64,000 bases of DNA, taken from the NCBI RefSeq assembly GCF_017833415.1, contig NZ_JAFICC010000008.1, positions 62,001-126,000 of the forward strand, in the 5' to 3' direction. Made by a program: the position numbers and the translations under genes. The DNA comes from Flavobacterium sp. 1355. GTDB taxonomy: Bacteria; Bacteroidota; Bacteroidia; Flavobacteriales; Flavobacteriaceae. The stretch's first letter is position 1, and every line of letters starts with the position of its first letter. Under the pieces are notes generated by a model that saw only the letters and a list, made by a program, of their open reading frames with translations, ran no database searches and was not told the origin of the DNA. This document shows positions 35,652-47,758 of the stretch, one piece after another.

Positions 35652-37529
35652 ATGGACATTATTGACGTATCAATTATCGTAGCTTATATCCTGCTCTCAG
35701 TAGGAATAGGAATTTGGATTTCACGAAAAGCATCAAAAGGATTAGATGATTATTTCCTTGGCGGAAAAACAATCAAATGGTATTTTCTTGGTCTTAGCAA
35801 CGGATCGGGAATGTTTGATGTTTCGGGAACTTCCTGGATGATTGGCGTATTGTTTTTATATGGCGTAAAAAGTTTTATGTTTATGTGGCTTTGGCCAATA
35901 TGGAATCAGATTTTTGTCATGATGTTCCTGGCCGTCTGGATCAGAAGGTCAAAAGTAATGACGGGTTCTGAGTGGATTTTAACCCGATTTGGCAGCGATA
36001 GAGCCGGAAAAGCGTCTCATATTATTGTAGCCATTTTTGCCATTATTTCTACAATTGGTTTTATCGCTTACTTTTTTGAAGGAATTGGAAAATTTGTTAC
36101 TATTATTCTTCCGTGGGATTTGACACTTCAGTACGGAGATATGGTTTTACTTACTTCAGAACGTTCTTATGCATTACTGATTATATTTTTAACTACAATT
36201 TATACCGTAAAAGGCGGAATGTTTTCTGTAGTGGCAACCGAAGTTGTACAATACTTAATTATGATTATTGCCGGTGTTTTAATCGCGGGCTATGCTTTTA
36301 TCAATTATACAGATATTCAGATCAATTCGGTTATTACAGATGAGTGGAAAAATGTTTTCTTCGGATGGCAGTTTGAAACCCAGTGGGGTGATAAGTTTCA
36401 GACATTCAATAAATTAATTGATTCTGAAGGATACAAAATGTTCGGTGCTTTTATCGGGATGACATTGTTCAAAGGATTCTTTGCCAGTGTTGCCGGGCCA
36501 ACGCCAAGTTATGATTTACAAAGGGTTCTTTCTACAAAATCGGTAAAAGAAGCAGCTTACATGAGTGGTTTTACCAATCTGATTTTATTTATTCCGAGAT
36601 ACTTATTAATTACAGGAATCGTGGTGATTGCTTTGGTAAACTTAGCACCAGAATTAAATGCAAATGCAGCATTAACCGGAGCCGACTTAGAATTATTAAT
36701 GCCAAAAGTGGTAAACTTATACATTCCGGTTGGGATAAAAGGAATTTTATTAGCAGGCTTGCTGGCGGCTTTCATGTCTGGATTCTCTGCTTTTGTAAAT
36801 GCAGGACCGGCTTATATTGTAAATGATATTTATAAAAAATACTTCAAACCGGTTGCAACAAATGCACATTATATTAAGGTAAGTCAGATTTCCTCTTTCT
36901 TAGTAGTTGGTTTAGGAGTTTTCATGGGATTCTTTGCAGATTCGATTAACTCTTTGACCTTATGGATTACAAGCGCATTATACGGAGGTTATGTAGCAGC
37001 CAATTTCCTTAAATGGATCTGGTGGCGTTTTAACGGCTGGGGTTATTTCTGGGGAATGTTCGCCGGATTGATTGTTGCTTCGTTACAATTTATTTTAGGT
37101 CAAAGCAAAGGAAGCTTAACAGAGGGATCATTTCTTTATGAGCTGTCACAAGTCCAGGCAATTTATTTATTCCCGTTAATATTTGGTTTCTCGATTTTAG
37201 GCTGTCTTTTAGGAACTTTCCTAAGCAAGCCAACAGACATGGAGGTCTTAAGATCTTTCTATAAAAACGTAAGGCCGTGGGGCTGGTGGAACCCTGTTTA
37301 TAAAACATTAAAAGCAGAAGACCAGACTTTCGAAAAAAATAACGATTTCTGGAAAGATATGATGAATTGCGCTATCGGAATTGTATGGCAGTCAAGTATG
37401 ATTTTGCTTCCGATATTCTTCATTATCAGAGATTATCCAAAAGCGATTGTTGCTTTGATAGTGTTTTTAGTAACAACCACAATATTGAAGTTTACCTGGT
37501 TGGATAAAGTTAGAAGAATAGAGGATTAG
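35652..37529 (+). CDS. Sodium/solute symporter (SSS family)
   Basis: The protein has 625 residues with about 13-14 membrane helices: start MDIIDVSIIVAYILLSVGIG, then SRKASKGLDDYFLGGKTIKW, and a C-terminal extension. The core sequence AGLLAAFMSGFSAFVNAGPAY matches the SSS sodium-site helix 8 region. It transports a sugar or small glycan with Na+. It lies between a GH92 gene and the block starting with the GH130 phosphorylase, which acts inside the cell. The likely cargo is therefore a mannosyl-GlcNAc disaccharide or a similar released product, by inference from context. Confidence 0.9.
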   Translation: MDIIDVSIIVAYILLSVGIGIWISRKASKGLDDYFLGGKTIKWYFLGLSNGSGMFDVSGTSWMIGVLFLYGVKSFMFMWLWPIWNQIFVMMFLAVWIRRSKVMTGSEWILTRFGSDRAGKASHIIVAIFAIISTIGFIAYFFEGIGKFVTIILPWDLTLQYGDMVLLTSERSYALLIIFLTTIYTVKGGMFSVVATEVVQYLIMIIAGVLIAGYAFINYTDIQINSVITDEWKNVFFGWQFETQWGDKFQTFNKLIDSEGYKMFGAFIGMTLFKGFFASVAGPTPSYDLQRVLSTKSVKEAAYMSGFTNLILFIPRYLLITGIVVIALVNLAPELNANAALTGADLELLMPKVVNLYIPVGIKGILLAGLLAAFMSGFSAFVNAGPAYIVNDIYKKYFKPVATNAHYIKVSQISSFLVVGLGVFMGFFADSINSLTLWITSALYGGYVAANFLKWIWWRFNGWGYFWGMFAGLIVASLQFILGQSKGSLTEGSFLYELSQVQAIYLFPLIFGFSILGCLLGTFLSKPTDMEVLRSFYKNVRPWGWWNPVYKTLKAEDQTFEKNNDFWKDMMNCAIGIVWQSSMILLPIFFIIRDYPKAIVALIVFLVTTTILKFTWLDKVRRIED

Positions 37530-37536
37530 ATAAGTG

Positions 37537-37564
37537 CTTTGTCAAAGTTCAAACTTTGACAAAG
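37537..37564. repeat. CTTTGTCAAAG inverted repeat (family B), copy 2
   Basis: CTTTGTCAAAGTT and AACTTTGACAAAG flank a short centre. It lies inside the glycan operon, directly after the symporter gene. Confidence 0.75.
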
Positions 37565-37578
37565 TTTAAGACACTCGC

Positions 37579-37682
37579 TTTGTCATCCTGACGGAGGAAG
37601 GACCACACAAGGAACTCGACAAAGATTGGCAACAAAGATTGCGGAGTTTCTAGTGTGATCCTTCGTTCCTCAGGATGACAAA
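37579..37682. repeat. Inverted repeat TTTGTCATCCTGA, ~104 bp
   Basis: TTTGTCATCCTGA (37579-37591) faces TCAGGATGACAAA (37670-37682); the inner segments GGAGGAAGGA and TCCTTCGTTCC extend the arms. It lies within the operon gap before the GH130 gene. Repeats with these ends are common in Bacteroidota genomes. Confidence 0.75.
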
Positions 37683-37724
37683 AAATAAAAAAATAAAAAA
37701 AAAGAACTATAAAAAAACAGCAAA

Positions 37725-38690
37725 ATGAGTAGTATTCCTTGGCAAGACAGACCAGAAAACAGCAATGATGTAATGTGGAGATATTCTGAAAATCCTATTA
37801 TTGAGCGATATGCAATTCCTTCGTCTAATAGTATTTTTAACAGCGCAGTAGTGCCTTTCGGCGACGGATTTGCAGGTGTTTTCAGATGTGATAACAAAGC
37901 GGTACAAATGAATATTTTTGCCGGTTTCAGTAAAAACGGAATCGACTGGGATATTAATCACGAACCAATTGTGATGCAGTCCGGAAATACAGAGATGATC
38001 GAATCGGCTTATAAATATGATCCGCGTGTTGTTTTTATCGAAGATCGTTACTGGATTACATGGTGCAATGGTTACAACGGACCGACTATTGGGATTGGAT
38101 ATACGTTTGACTTCAAAGAATTTTTTCAATGTGAAAATGCCTTTTTACCATTTAACAGAAATGGAGTTTTGTTTCCACAAAAGATAAATGGAAAATATGC
38201 TATGTTAAGCCGTCCAAGTGATAACGGGCATACGCCTTTTGGAGATATCTGGATTAGCTATAGCCCGGACATGAAATATTGGGGAGAACACAGATTGGTA
38301 ATGAAACCAAGCCCTTTTGAACAAAGTGCATGGCAATGTACCAAAGTAGGTGCAGGACCAATTCCTATTTTAACCAAAGAAGGATGGCTGATGATCTACC
38401 ATGGCGTTATCAATACCTGCAACGGTTTTCGTTATGCAATGGGAGCAGCACTTCTGGATGAAAATGCCCCTGAAAATGTAAAGTACAGAACACAGCCTTA
38501 CCTTTTAGGGCCTGCAGAAATTTATGAAATGGTTGGAGATGTACCAAACGTAGTATTTCCATGTGCAGCATTACACGATATCGAAGAAGATAAATTGGCC
38601 GTTTATTATGGAGCAGCAGATACAGTTGTTGCAATGGCATTTGGTAAATTAAGTGAGGTAATACAATTTACAAAAGATAATAGTTTATAA
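37725..38690 (+). CDS. GH130 beta-mannoside phosphorylase
   Basis: The protein has 321 residues and no signal peptide, so it is cytoplasmic. It is a five-bladed propeller with GH130 blocks [20 protein letters not shown], then [19 protein letters not shown], and [20 protein letters not shown] leading to YHGV. In the glycoprotein-directed locus BT1032-1034 of B. thetaiotaomicron, GH130 phosphorylates Man-beta1,4-GlcNAc to Man-1-P and GlcNAc, and this gene fits the same step. It starts a tight four-gene block with the CBM9-like gene 7 nt downstream. Linkage specificity is inferred from context, not from residues. Confidence 0.88.
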   Translation: MSSIPWQDRPENSNDVMWRYSENPIIERYAIPSSNSIFNSAVVPFGDGFAGVFRCDNKAVQMNIFAGFSKNGIDWDINHEPIVMQSGNTEMIESAYKYDPRVVFIEDRYWITWCNGYNGPTIGIGYTFDFKEFFQCENAFLPFNRNGVLFPQKINGKYAMLSRPSDNGHTPFGDIWISYSPDMKYWGEHRLVMKPSPFEQSAWQCTKVGAGPIPILTKEGWLMIYHGVINTCNGFRYAMGAALLDENAPENVKYRTQPYLLGPAEIYEMVGDVPNVVFPCAALHDIEEDKLAVYYGAADTVVAMAFGKLSEVIQFTKDNSL

Positions 38691-38697
38691 AAAAAGC

Positions 38698-39765
38698 ATG
38701 CGTTTAAAATTAAAATGGTTATCAGTCGCTTTAGGATTTATTTCGATAATTGGGTTTTCTCAATCGAAAAAAACAATTACGCCTAAAACTTATGTGGCCG
38801 CAAAAACTCAGGAAACAATTGTTATTGACGGAGATGGTTCTGATGTTTCCTGGAACAAAGCAGATTGGACAGCTCTTTTTGAAGATATTGAAAATAACGA
38901 AAAACCAAAATATGGAACAAAGGTTAAAATGCTCTGGGATGATACCAATTTTTATATATTAGCAAAGCTTGATGAACCACATGTTTGGGCAAATTTAAAA
39001 CAACGTGATACCATTATCTTTTACAACAATGATTTTGAAGTTTTCATTGACCCCGATAGCGACACTTTTAATTATTACGAATTAGAAATTAATGCATTAA
39101 ATACAGCCTGGGATCTGTTTTTGTCAAAACCTTACAGAGAAAATGATAACGTTGTTCTAAATGACTGGAATATTCCGGGGCTCAAATCTGCTGTAAAAAT
39201 TAAAGGAACGCTCAATAACCCAAACGATATTGATGAAGGTTGGGTATTAGAAATGGCAATTCCCTGGGCATCTTATAAAACCTCTTATTTTGATAAAAAT
39301 GTGCCTGCAGACAAATTCTGGCGGGTAAATTTTTCGAGGGTAAACTGGCAGCACAGCATAACCGATAAAGGATATGAACGCAAGAAAGATGCAGCCGGAA
39401 AATTTTTGCCGGAATACAATTGGGTCTGGTCACCTATGGGAGTTATCAACATGCATGAACCCGAAAAATGGGGGTATGTTTATTTTTCTTCCAAAGAAGG
39501 AAAAGACAATTTTACAATTCCTCAGGAAGAAAAAGTAAAATGGGAACTGTACACACTTTACAGGGCACAAAAAGATTATTTTCAAAAAAATAATAAATGG
39601 GCTGTATCTTTAGCAAGCCTGAATAAAGAAACAATTAGTGTCGATTCTAAAGTCTTAAAACCAAAACTGGAGAATCATGCATCCGGTTTTAACATATCGG
39701 TAAAAAGCCCTTTTTCTGATAAAATATTTATTATCAGACAAGACGGCAAAATTATAACCAACTAA
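38698..39765 (+). CDS. Secreted CBM9-like carbohydrate-binding protein
   Basis: The protein has 355 residues and a signal peptide ending near GFSQS. One CBM9-like domain (about 25-240) is recognised by the opening TIVIDGDGSDVSWNKADWT, then FEDIENNEKPKYGTKVKMLW, FYILAKLDEPHVWANLK, DFEVFIDPDSDTFNYYELEI and IPWASYKT. The remaining 115 residues (after about 240) are not recognised. CBM9 domains bind reducing ends of sugars; no hydrolase motif is visible. It is 7 nt after GH130 and 10 nt before the GHL10-like gene, so it is in the same operon and probably acts in the periplasm or at the surface. Confidence 0.82.
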   Translation: MRLKLKWLSVALGFISIIGFSQSKKTITPKTYVAAKTQETIVIDGDGSDVSWNKADWTALFEDIENNEKPKYGTKVKMLWDDTNFYILAKLDEPHVWANLKQRDTIIFYNNDFEVFIDPDSDTFNYYELEINALNTAWDLFLSKPYRENDNVVLNDWNIPGLKSAVKIKGTLNNPNDIDEGWVLEMAIPWASYKTSYFDKNVPADKFWRVNFSRVNWQHSITDKGYERKKDAAGKFLPEYNWVWSPMGVINMHEPEKWGYVYFSSKEGKDNFTIPQEEKVKWELYTLYRAQKDYFQKNNKWAVSLASLNKETISVDSKVLKPKLENHASGFNISVKSPFSDKIFIIRQDGKIITN

Positions 39766-39775
39766 AAAAACAACC

Positions 39776-40855
39776 ATGAAACTACCAAAACTATTCCTTT
39801 TTTTATTGGCACTGACTGTTGTCTCCTGTGCTAAAAAAGAAGAAACCACCTCTTTTAAATTTGGTGTCTGGATTACTGCAGACGCTAAAAGAGAAGACGC
39901 AGATTATGCAAAAGAATTCAAAAAATATAAAGAAGGCGGTATTGATGAGGTTTTAATCAATACACAAACAGATCCTAAACTTTTAAAAAGATTAGTGCCA
40001 ATTGCAAAAAAAGAAGGATTAAAAGTGCATGCCTGGATTATGGCCATGAACCGTCCAAATGATTCACTTGCCCTACAACACCCGGATTGGTATCAGGTTA
40101 GTAAAGAAGGTAAATCTTGTTTTGACAACCGTCCTTATGTAGATTACTACCAATGGCTTTGTCCGACAAAAAAAGAATCAAGAGAACATGTTTTGGCTCT
40201 GGTAGAAGGTTTGGCAAAAGTAGAAGGAATAGAAAGTGTACACTTAGATTACATTCGTTTCCCGGATATCTTTTTACCAATCAGCTTGTTGCCAAAATAT
40301 AATTTGGTTCAGGACACAGAATTACCTCAATTTGATTTTTGTTATTGTGATGCCTGCGTAAGCAAATTTGAAAAAGAACATCATAAAAACCCAAAAACAA
40401 GCCACAATACCTCAATTGATATGGAGTGGAAAAACTTCAGGCTAAACGCTATAAAAGCAGTAGTTGATGATGCTTATAAAATTGCCCACAAACACAATAA
40501 AAAACTAACAGCAGCAGTATTCCCTTATCCGGAAATGGCAGATCACATGGTGCGCCAGCGTTGGGATAAATGGAATATTGATGAGGTTTACCCAATGATT
40601 TACCATAGTTTTTATAATGAAGAAATTGACTGGGTTGGTTATGCTACAAAACAAGGCGTAAGTGATCTGGAAGAAAAAGCAATAAAAATTAATACAGGAA
40701 TTTATATTCCAGGATTAAAATCTGATAAAGAACTGAAAGAAGCTATTTTGTATGCAAAAGATAATGGCGCAAAAGGAGTTTCCTTTTTTGACGGAAATGC
40801 ATTGTCTGATAGTAATTTAAAAACTATCAAAGAAACAAAAGCCAGTTTAAAATAA
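39776..40855 (+). CDS. Putative glycoside hydrolase (GHL10-like TIM barrel) lipoprotein
   Basis: The protein has 359 residues. The lipobox ends LTVVSC (about 13-18). A TIM-barrel fold is suggested by FGVWITADAKREDADYAKEF, then ALDWAM-like strands (KVHAWIMAMNRP), IESVHLDYIRFPDIFLP (about 155-171, the Asp of HLDYIRFP is the likely catalytic or substrate residue) and DEVYPMIYHSFYN. The HLDYIRFP block is the hallmark of the GHL10/COG1649-type putative hydrolases, few of which have a known substrate. Its position between a CBM9-like protein and a glycosylasparaginase suggests that it acts on Asn-linked glycan stubs or chains. The function is inferred only from family and context. Confidence 0.72.
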   Translation: MKLPKLFLFLLALTVVSCAKKEETTSFKFGVWITADAKREDADYAKEFKKYKEGGIDEVLINTQTDPKLLKRLVPIAKKEGLKVHAWIMAMNRPNDSLALQHPDWYQVSKEGKSCFDNRPYVDYYQWLCPTKKESREHVLALVEGLAKVEGIESVHLDYIRFPDIFLPISLLPKYNLVQDTELPQFDFCYCDACVSKFEKEHHKNPKTSHNTSIDMEWKNFRLNAIKAVVDDAYKIAHKHNKKLTAAVFPYPEMADHMVRQRWDKWNIDEVYPMIYHSFYNEEIDWVGYATKQGVSDLEEKAIKINTGIYIPGLKSDKELKEAILYAKDNGAKGVSFFDGNALSDSNLKTIKETKASLK

Positions 40856-40890
40856 TATCTTTCGGGTAGATTAATTTAAAAGTAAAACAA

Positions 40891-41913
40891 ATGTCAAATA
40901 GAAGAGATTTTATTAAAAAAACAACTTTAGGCACACTAGCTATAAGTTCAGTTTTGGGCTATAGCGGATTTGCAAAAAATACTGAAGAGGAAACAGAAGT
41001 AGAAAATCCGGTTAAAAAGCAAAAGAAACCTATCGTTATTTCGACATGGAATCATGGTTTACCTGCAAATCAAGAAACCTGGAAACAATTAAAAGCCGGA
41101 AAATCAGCCTTAGATGCGCTTGAAGCCGGTATGAAAATTCCTGAAGCAGATCCGAATGTCCGAAGTGTTGGTTATGGTGGATATCCGGATCGCGAAGGGA
41201 AAGTAACTCTTGATGCCTGTATTATGGACCATAACAGCAATTGTGGTTCAGTATGTTTCCTGCAAGGCATTATGCATCCTATTTCGGTAGCAAAAAGAGT
41301 ATTACAAAACACTCCTCACGTAATGCTGGCCGGGCAGGGAGCGCTTCAGTTTGCATTATCAGAAGGGTTCAAAGAAGAAAACTTACTAACTCCGGAATCT
41401 GAAAAAGACTGGAAAAAATGGCTTGAAGATTCTAAATACAAGCCAGTCATTAATATAGAAAATCACGATACCATAAGTATGCTAATGTTGGATCAAGACG
41501 GCAACCTTTCGGGAGGGTGTACCACTAGTGGTGCTGCCTGGAAAATGCATGGTCGCGTCGGTGACTCCCCAATCATCGGCGCGGGTCTTTTTCTGGACAA
41601 CGAGGTGGGTGCTGCGGCAGCAACCGGTTTAGGAGAAGCCGTAATCAGAACAGCAGGAAGCGCAATGGTAGTCGAATTAATGCGTCAGGGCAAATCGCCT
41701 TATGACGCCTGTAAAGAAATTACAGAACGTATTTATAACAAACATAAAAACCATAAAGACATGGAATACCTGCAAGTCGGATTTATCGCTTTGAATAAAA
41801 ACGGTGAACATGCGGGGTACAGTCTAAGATCTGGTTTTAACTATGCCGTTTCTGATGATGAAAAAGGTCACAGGATGGAAGATGCAAAATTTAAAATGTC
41901 CTGGGATAAATAA
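40891..41913 (+). CDS. Glycosylasparaginase (N4-(beta-N-acetylglucosaminyl)-L-asparaginase)
   Basis: The protein has 340 residues. It closely resembles the Elizabethkingia (Flavobacterium) meningosepticum enzyme. Landmarks are KPIVISTWNHGLPANQETWK, VGYGGYPDREGKVTLDACIM, the autoproteolytic nucleophile Thr194 in NHDTISM, GGCTTSGAAWKMHGRVGDSP and IIGAGLFLDNEVGAAAATG. The precursor cleaves itself before Thr194 to give alpha and beta chains. It hydrolyses the GlcNAc-Asn bond of N-glycoproteins. The signal has a twin-arginine start (MSNRRDFIKKTTLGTLAISS), so it is probably exported folded to the periplasm. It ends the GH130 block; a repeat-filled gap follows. Confidence 0.94.
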   Translation: MSNRRDFIKKTTLGTLAISSVLGYSGFAKNTEEETEVENPVKKQKKPIVISTWNHGLPANQETWKQLKAGKSALDALEAGMKIPEADPNVRSVGYGGYPDREGKVTLDACIMDHNSNCGSVCFLQGIMHPISVAKRVLQNTPHVMLAGQGALQFALSEGFKEENLLTPESEKDWKKWLEDSKYKPVINIENHDTISMLMLDQDGNLSGGCTTSGAAWKMHGRVGDSPIIGAGLFLDNEVGAAAATGLGEAVIRTAGSAMVVELMRQGKSPYDACKEITERIYNKHKNHKDMEYLQVGFIALNKNGEHAGYSLRSGFNYAVSDDEKGHRMEDAKFKMSWDK

Positions 41914-41921
41914 TTGCGATT

Positions 41922-42025
41922 GATGAATTAAAATCCATCCCTACAATATATTTTGAGCCTAAGCTCTTGGGTAAAGAGTTTCCTGTGGAACGGATTATTT
42001 TGTAGCAACGGATTTTAATCCGTTG
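41922..42025. repeat. Intergenic repeat with AACGGATTTTAATCCGTT hairpin (family D)
   Basis: It runs from GATGAATTAAAATCCATC (41922-41939) to the near-perfect palindrome CAACGGATTTTAATCCGTTG (42006-42025). The type resembles the hairpin at 4789-4808. It lies in the operon gap after the glycosylasparaginase gene. Confidence 0.6.
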
Positions 42026-42037
42026 AAAAATAAAAAT

Positions 42038-45292
<3,255 letters not shown>

Positions 45293-45297
45293 TTAAT

Positions 45298-47616
45298 ATG
45301 CAGGTATTAAAAACATTTTGTGTTATAATCTTTCTAACTGCTTTTAGTTCAGGTTATAGTCAAAAAATATATACAGAAAAAGACATTCAGATTGTTCCAA
45401 AACCAGCTCAGGTTTTGATAAAAACGGGTGTGTTTCAGTTTTCTAAAGACACTAAGTTTGTTGCCAATGGCGATTTTCAGAAAGATGCCGCAACAGCTTT
45501 AATCAGCAAATTTGAAACCGCTGCAGGATGGCGCCCTCAGATTACGGCGAGTGCTCCGGTGGCAAATTTTATTCAGTTTAAGTTAGATCAGAACTTAAAA
45601 AACGAAGCTTATATTTTAGATGTAAATCAAAAAAGCATAACCATTACTGCCAAAGGAAACGCAGGTTTTATTTATGGATTGGAAAGTATCAGACAATTAC
45701 TTCCGGAAGCTATTGAAAGCAAATATGTAGTGAGTAGTGCAAAATGGGAAATCCCAAATGTTACCATTACAGACGAGCCTCGTTTTAAATGGAGAGGTTT
45801 TATGATGGATTTGTCACGCCACTTCTTTGATAAAAATTATATAATAGCGACCATAGACCGCTTGGCAATGCACAAAATGAATGTTTTGCATTTGCATCTG
45901 GTTGACGATCAGGGATGGAGAATTGAAATTAAAAGATACCCAAAACTTACCGAAGTAGGTGCATGGAGAGTGGATCAGGAAAACACAAGCTGGAATGCCA
46001 GACTGACTACAAATCCGGACGAAAAAGGAACTTACGGAGGATTTTTAACCCAGGAAGAGTTAAAAGAAATCGTAAAATATGCTGCAGCCAAAAACATAGA
46101 AGTTATCCCCGAAATAGAAATGCCGGCACACGTAAGCAGTGCAATCGCTTCTTACCCGGAACTGGCTTGTTTTGACCAGCGCATTGGTGTGCCATCGGGA
46201 GGATTATGGCCCATTACAGATATTTATTGTGCAGGAAAAGAAACCACGTTTGAGTTTCTGCAAAATGTATTAGATGAAGTAATGACCATTTTTCCTTCAA
46301 AATATATTCATATCGGAGGCGATGAAGCGACTAAAACAAACTGGGCAAAATGTCCACATTGTCAAAAAAGAATCAAAGACGAACATTTAAAAGATGTTGG
46401 AGAATTACAAAGCTATTTTGTAAAAAGAATTGAGAAATACGTTAATTCAAAAGGAAAGAAAATAATCGGATGGGACGAAATTCTCGAAGGCGGTGTTAAT
46501 CCTTCGGCTACCATAATGAGCTGGAGAGGAGAAAAAATCGGTGCCGAAGCTGCAGATAAAGGTCATGATGTGATTATGACTCCGGAATCTCCTTGTTATT
46601 TAAACTTTTATCAGGGACCTCAGAATGAAGAACCATTAGCTTTTGATGCTTATAATCCGCTGAATAAAGTGTATGAATTTGATCCTGTTGGAGCAATGAC
46701 ACCCGCGCAGGCATCACATGTTTTAGGAGGACAAGGCAATTTATGGGCAGAGCATATAGCAGGACCAAAAGATTCTGAATACATGCTTTTTCCAAGACTG
46801 GCCGCATTGTCAGAAACTTTATGGAGCACTAAAGAAAGCCGCAACTGGAATGATTTTACAACGAGATTAACCTCACTGTTAAAACGTTATGATTATCTGG
46901 GAATCAATTATGCAAAAAGTGCTTATTTGGTAACGGCTGTTTCTAATGCCGATTTGGCAAAAAAGCAAATCAACGTAACATTGAAGAATGAATTTCCAAA
47001 TCCGGATATACGTTATGTGATCGGTGACAAAACGATCGATCATCATGCAATCAAATATGTAAGTCCGATTGAGTTTAAAGAAACAACGGTATTCAAAGCT
47101 TCCTTATTTCAAAATGATAAACCAGTCGGAAAAACTTTTACAGATACCATTATATTTCACAAAGCGGTAGCTCAAAAAGTAAGTTACCTGACGCCATATA
47201 ATCAAAGTTATAAAGGAGATGGCCCTTTTTGTATGGTAAATACAATTAGAGGATCTAAAAACTTTCATGACGGACAATGGCAGGCATGGCTGGTAAATGA
47301 TATGGAACTTGTAGTAGATCTTGGAAAAGTAGACAGTATAGAACAAGTAATCCTTGGAACTTTAGAAAGCCAGGGTGCAGGAGTTAATTTCCCGACAGAA
47401 GTTAGAGTGTTTATTTCTAATGATGGATACAAATATTTACAAGTTGGTAAAATAGTACGTCCGTATGCTGTTAACCCGATTCCTGAATTGAAAGATTTTA
47501 AAATCAATTTCCAAAAACAGAATGCCAGATTTGTAAAAGTGATCGCAACAAATTTAAAGAAAAGCCCGAAGGGAGAAAGTTCCTGGATATTTGTTGATGA
47601 GGTTTTGGTGAATTAA
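45298..47616 (+). CDS. GH20 beta-N-acetylhexosaminidase
   Basis: The protein has 772 residues. A signal peptide (MQVLKTFCVIIFLTAFSSGY) is followed by the GH20b alpha/beta domain (about 30-150), the GH20 barrel (about 155-510) and a C-terminal F5/8C-like domain. The catalytic pair Asp342-Glu343 lies in HIGGDEATKTNW; HLHLVDDQGWRIEIK and IIGWDEILEGG are also diagnostic. It releases terminal beta-linked GlcNAc from glycans by substrate-assisted catalysis. It starts 5 nt after the beta-galactosidase stop, in line with a sequential exo-trimming order. A repeat (47678-47710) separates it from the next block. Confidence 0.95.
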   Translation: MQVLKTFCVIIFLTAFSSGYSQKIYTEKDIQIVPKPAQVLIKTGVFQFSKDTKFVANGDFQKDAATALISKFETAAGWRPQITASAPVANFIQFKLDQNLKNEAYILDVNQKSITITAKGNAGFIYGLESIRQLLPEAIESKYVVSSAKWEIPNVTITDEPRFKWRGFMMDLSRHFFDKNYIIATIDRLAMHKMNVLHLHLVDDQGWRIEIKRYPKLTEVGAWRVDQENTSWNARLTTNPDEKGTYGGFLTQEELKEIVKYAAAKNIEVIPEIEMPAHVSSAIASYPELACFDQRIGVPSGGLWPITDIYCAGKETTFEFLQNVLDEVMTIFPSKYIHIGGDEATKTNWAKCPHCQKRIKDEHLKDVGELQSYFVKRIEKYVNSKGKKIIGWDEILEGGVNPSATIMSWRGEKIGAEAADKGHDVIMTPESPCYLNFYQGPQNEEPLAFDAYNPLNKVYEFDPVGAMTPAQASHVLGGQGNLWAEHIAGPKDSEYMLFPRLAALSETLWSTKESRNWNDFTTRLTSLLKRYDYLGINYAKSAYLVTAVSNADLAKKQINVTLKNEFPNPDIRYVIGDKTIDHHAIKYVSPIEFKETTVFKASLFQNDKPVGKTFTDTIIFHKAVAQKVSYLTPYNQSYKGDGPFCMVNTIRGSKNFHDGQWQAWLVNDMELVVDLGKVDSIEQVILGTLESQGAGVNFPTEVRVFISNDGYKYLQVGKIVRPYAVNPIPELKDFKINFQKQNARFVKVIATNLKKSPKGESSWIFVDEVLVN

Positions 47617-47677
47617 GGTATTTAGTGTGATTTTATAAAGAATAATATCCTGTATTTTGGGAAAACAAATGCAGAGA

Positions 47678-47710
47678 AGCTTTGTCAAAGTTTTAAACTT
47701 TGACAAAGCT
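47678..47710. repeat. CTTTGTCAAAG inverted repeat (family B), copy 3
   Basis: This 33-bp element has 16-bp perfect arms, AGCTTTGTCAAAGTTT and its complement, around one base. It lies in the operon gap between the GH20 and GH29 genes. Confidence 0.8.
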
Positions 47711-47758
47711 TGATACCAACAAAAACAAAGAATGATAAACATAATAAATAGAGTAAAG

